From an uncultured Oscillospiraceae bacterium (GTDB taxonomy: Bacteria; Bacillota; Clostridia; Oscillospirales; Oscillospiraceae): a stretch of DNA of 7,693 nt. Below the pieces are notes generated by a model that saw nothing but the letters and a program-made list of their open reading frames with translations, ran no database searches and had not been told where the DNA came from. Made by a program: the position numbers and the translations under genes. Positions 5,104 through 7,693 of this stretch are shown piece after piece; position 1 is the stretch's first letter; every line of letters begins with the position of its first letter. The stretch is taken from positions 1 through 7,693 of the forward strand of contig CAUFAM010000045.1 in assembly GCA_959022875.1 (NCBI GenBank), read 5' to 3'.

Positions 5104-6090
5104 ATGAGACAAAAGCTGACCTGTGCCCTGCTGTGCGCCGCCCTGGCTCTGGGGCTGACGGGCTGCGCCGGACAGAGCGCTCCCGGCACCTCTGCCGGGC
5201 AGTCTGGAGAAAGTTCCGCTGTTCAGAGCACCTCTGATGCGGAAACCGTCACCTTCACCGATGACCTGGGCCGGGAGGTTACCCTCTCTTCCCCCAAACG
5301 GGTGGCCGCCCTCATCGGCAGCTTTGCCGACGTATGGTGTCTGGCCGGGGGCAAAGATACCCTGGTGGCCGCCGCGGACGACAGCTGGACTCAGTTTGAC
5401 CTGGGCCTCAGTGAAGAGGTCAAAAATCTGGGTGCCGTAAAAACCCCCAGTCAGGAAATCCTCCTGGCCGCCGACCCGGACTTTGTCATCGGCAGCGCCA
5501 AAACCGCCGCCGACGTGGAGCTTATGGATTTAATGGACGAGCTGGGCATCCCCGCAGCCTGTTTTGACATCAGCTCCTATGAGGATTACCTGCGTATGCT
5601 GGACATCTGCACCCAGCTTACCGGAGATGCGCGGGCCTATGAGCAAAACGGCACCGCGGTGCAGGAGCAGATTGACGCCGCCCGCGCCCGCGCCGACGGC
5701 AGTGCCCCCACCGTCCTCTACGTACGGGCCACTGGATCCAGCTGCAAGGTGAAAAACAGCGAAAATACCGTTCTGGGTGAGATGCTGGCCGATCTGGGCT
5801 GCATCAACATTGCCGACAGCGAGACCGCCCTGCTGGAAAGCCTGAGCATGGAGACCATCCTGGCCTGTGACCCGGAGTACATCTTTGTGGTTCTTCAGGG
5901 CTCCGATCCCACCGATGCCGAAATTACCCTTCAGAACGCCCTGCTGTCCGATCCCGCCTGGAACAGCCTCACCGCCGTGAAGGAAGGGCGGCTTTACTAC
6001 ATGGATCAGCAGCTCTATAATGTAAAACCAAATGCCCGGTGGGGAGAGGCCTATGAAAAGCTTGCCGACATCCTCTATCCAGAGGAGTAA
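5104..6090 (+). CDS. Iron-siderophore/heme/cobalamin-type ABC importer, substrate-binding lipoprotein
   Basis: The protein captures a metal chelate outside the cell and delivers it to the membrane permease encoded next. The ATG at 5104 follows GGAGG by 6 nt; the longer frame from a TTG at 5011 is rejected. The 328-residue product starts with a lipoprotein signal (MRQK, hydrophobic core, lipobox LTGC, lipidated Cys21), followed by a Ser/Gly/Ala-rich tether to about residue 43. The mature part shows the class III (TroA/BtuF-like, PF01497 type) pattern: VTFTDDLGREVTLSSPKRVA near 51-70, then SFADVWCLAGG, LAADPDFVIG, and a C-terminal LYNVKPNARWGEAYEKLADI. Length is normal for the family. Ligand choice among ferric siderophore, heme and cobalamin cannot be decided; no biosynthesis gene or metal-box was recognised nearby. 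Confidence 0.92.
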   Translation: MRQKLTCALLCAALALGLTGCAGQSAPGTSAGQSGESSAVQSTSDAETVTFTDDLGREVTLSSPKRVAALIGSFADVWCLAGGKDTLVAAADDSWTQFDLGLSEEVKNLGAVKTPSQEILLAADPDFVIGSAKTAADVELMDLMDELGIPAACFDISSYEDYLRMLDICTQLTGDARAYEQNGTAVQEQIDAARARADGSAPTVLYVRATGSSCKVKNSENTVLGEMLADLGCINIADSETALLESLSMETILACDPEYIFVVLQGSDPTDAEITLQNALLSDPAWNSLTAVKEGRLYYMDQQLYNVKPNARWGEAYEKLADILYPEE

Positions 6091-7072
6091 TCACAACTTC
6101 ATTATTCTCTGCCTGCTGGGGCTATTTCTGGCCGTGGGGATGCTGAGCCTCCTTCTGGGCCCGGAGTCCATCGCCCCCGGCCAGGTGCTTCAGGGCTTTC
6201 TCGACCCGGAGGACACCATTGCACGGCGTATCGTCCTCTATGTGCGCCTGCCCCGCACCTTGGCGGGACTGCTGGCGGGGGCGGCACTGGCCTGCGCGGG
6301 CGTCATCGTCCAGGTGGTGCTCTCCAATCCCCTGGCCGCCCCCAGCACCATCGGAGTCAACTCCGGGGCCGGGCTTGCAGCCGCTTTGTGCTGCGCCCTG
6401 CTGCCCACCAACCTGACGGCGGTGCCCTTTGCCGCCTTTGCCGGGGCCTTTCTGGGGGCGGTGACCGTACTGGCCATCGCCGAGCACACCGGAGCCTCCC
6501 GGCTTACCCTGGTGCTGGCGGGCCTTGCCATTTCGGGCATTTTCAGCGCCGGGGTGGACACCATCCTCACCTTTGTACCTGAATCTCTCAACGGCTACTC
6601 CGACTTTCGCATCGGCGGGCTGGACGGGGTGTCTCTGAAACAGCTCAAGCCCGCCGCCCTGCTCATTCTTCCCGCCCTGCTGGCCTCTCTTTCCCTGCAC
6701 AATGAGCTGGATCTGCTCTCCCTGGGACAGGAACAGGCCCAGGCTCTGGGACTGAACGCCAAAACGCTGCGCCTTGTGGCCTTGGGGCTGGCCGCGGTAC
6801 TGGCCGGAGCGGCGGTGAGCTTTTGCGGCCTTATCGGCTTTGTGGGGCTGATGGTTCCCCACATTATGCGCCGCCTGGTGGGAGAAGAGAGCGGTGCGCT
6901 GCTGCTTACCTGCGCTCTGGGCGGCGGAGCGGTTTTGTGCGGGTGCGACCTGCTGGCCCGGCTGCTCTTTGCCCCCTACGAGCTTCCCGTGGGTATTCTC
7001 ATGTCCCTGCTGGGCGGCCCCTTCTTTATCTGGCTTCTTCTGCGGCAGAGGGGAGGACGGCACAGTGGTTGA
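6053..7072 (+). CDS. FecCD/BtuC-type ABC transporter permease
   Basis: This is the membrane channel of the importer. The ATG at 6053 has GGGGAGAGG just upstream and overlaps the end of the binding-protein gene by 38 bp in another frame; an upstream in-frame ATG at 6032 would add seven residues and is less well placed. The 339-residue protein has about ten hydrophobic segments and the family signatures RLPRTLAGLLAGAALACAG (65-83) with QVVLSNPLAAPSTIG (87-101), the cytoplasmic coupling stretch CGLIGFVGLMVPHIMRRLVG (258-277) that contacts the ATPase, and CDLLARLLF followed by ELPVGILMSLLGGPFFIWLL (310-329). No frameshift or missing motif. Only one permease gene is present, so the channel is presumably a homodimer as in BtuC. 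Confidence 0.95.
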   Translation: MKSLPTSSIQRSNHNFIILCLLGLFLAVGMLSLLLGPESIAPGQVLQGFLDPEDTIARRIVLYVRLPRTLAGLLAGAALACAGVIVQVVLSNPLAAPSTIGVNSGAGLAAALCCALLPTNLTAVPFAAFAGAFLGAVTVLAIAEHTGASRLTLVLAGLAISGIFSAGVDTILTFVPESLNGYSDFRIGGLDGVSLKQLKPAALLILPALLASLSLHNELDLLSLGQEQAQALGLNAKTLRLVALGLAAVLAGAAVSFCGLIGFVGLMVPHIMRRLVGEESGALLLTCALGGGAVLCGCDLLARLLFAPYELPVGILMSLLGGPFFIWLLLRQRGGRHSG

Positions 7073-7693
7073 AGTAAAAAACCTCTTTGTAAGCTATGGT
7101 GAGACCCCCGTCCTCTCTGACGTCTCCCTGGCCTTCCCTCCGGGGCAGATCACCGGGGTGCTGGGCCCCAACGGCTGCGGAAAAAGTACCCTGCTGAAAG
7201 CCGCCCTGGGCCTCATTCCCATCCAGGGAGGGCAGGTTCTGGTGGAGGGAAGAGCACTCAGCACCCTCTCCCCCCGAGAGGTGGCCCAACAGGCCGCCTA
7301 CCTGGCCCAGAGCCGCAGTGTGCCCAGCATTACCGCCCGGCGCATGGTGCTCCACGGCCGTTTTCCCTATTTGTCCTATCCCCGCCGCTACCGCCCTGAG
7401 GACTACCAGATGGCCGACCAGGCCCTTCAATGGACGGATGCGGCCGACCTCAGCCACCGGCTAATGGAGGAGCTCAGCGGAGGCCAGCGGCAGAAGGTCT
7501 ATCTGGCCATGGCCCTGGCCCAGGACACCCAGACCATTCTCATGGACGAGCCCACCACCTTTCTGGACATCAGCCACCAGCTGGAGGTAATGGCCCTGGC
7601 CCGTCGGCTTGCCAGCCTGGGAAGGGCGGTGGTGCTGGTGCTTCATGACCTGAGTCTGGCCCTGCGGGGCTGTGACCGGATCGCTCTGCTGTC
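7065..7693 (+). CDS. ABC importer ATPase (FecE/BtuD type), cut by right edge
   Basis: This is the energy-coupling subunit of the importer. The GTG at 7065 follows GGGGAGG by 8 nt and overlaps the permease stop by 8 bp, indicating translational coupling. The visible 209 residues contain every ATPase motif: Walker A GPNGCGKST (34-42), Q-loop YLAQS with Gln82, the HGRFPY segment (97-102) typical of iron/cobalamin-importer ATPases, signature LSGGQRQ (137-143), Walker B ILMDEP (158-163) with catalytic Glu162, D-loop FLD (166-168), and the switch His194 in LHD. The frame is open at the window edge; family length is about 250-270 residues, so roughly 45-60 are missing. Confidence 0.95.
   Translation, partial: MVEVKNLFVSYGETPVLSDVSLAFPPGQITGVLGPNGCGKSTLLKAALGLIPIQGGQVLVEGRALSTLSPREVAQQAAYLAQSRSVPSITARRMVLHGRFPYLSYPRRYRPEDYQMADQALQWTDAADLSHRLMEELSGGQRQKVYLAMALAQDTQTILMDEPTTFLDISHQLEVMALARRLASLGRAVVLVLHDLSLALRGCDRIALL

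Noticed and set aside
6122..7063. 313-residue minus-strand open frame opposite the permease
   Set aside because: Antisense shadow with Gln/Gly/His-rich composition; the plus strand carries all FecCD motifs.

Overview
The window looks like a chromosomal segment from a GC-rich, spore-forming Firmicute, most probably an Oscillospiraceae-like gut Clostridium. This is inferred from purine-rich ribosome-binding sites (AGGAGG/GGGGGA type), GTG starts, strong G/C preference at third codon positions, a collagen-like protein of the spore-surface type, and a lipoprotein-anchored binding protein. The genus cannot be fixed from sequence alone.

Layout. (1) Minus strand, 1-1642: the start of a family 2 glycosyltransferase (running off the left edge) lies downstream of a 383-residue collagen-like protein with a Cys/Pro-rich head and two Gly-X-Y blocks interrupted by a small chitin-binding-like island. 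A perfect 10-bp hairpin separates the two genes. (2) Plus strand, 1796-3571: glycerol kinase glpK, divergent from the collagen gene and behind a good sigma-A-type promoter, then an unrecognised 89-residue acidic protein whose ribosome-binding site overlaps the glpK stop codon. A strong bidirectional terminator closes this unit. (3) Minus strand, 3626-4807: a CPA2-type monovalent cation/proton antiporter with its own near-consensus promoter. (4) Plus strand, 5104 to the right edge: an ABC importer of the iron-siderophore/heme/cobalamin type, encoded as binding lipoprotein, FecCD/BtuC permease and ATPase (cut by the edge), with overlapping reading frames that indicate one transcript.

How the genes relate. 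The collagen protein and glycosyltransferase probably form a pair in which the enzyme decorates Thr residues of the GPT triplets, by analogy with BclA-type spore filaments. A possible late-sporulation (sigma-K-like) promoter upstream of the collagen gene fits this but is weak evidence. GlpK, the antiporter and the ABC importer are ordinary metabolic and transport functions with no visible link to the collagen locus. No tRNA, rRNA, CRISPR array, insertion sequence or phage gene was seen. The collagen/glycosyltransferase locus is the most distinctive part; nothing here amounts to a clearly new biological system.
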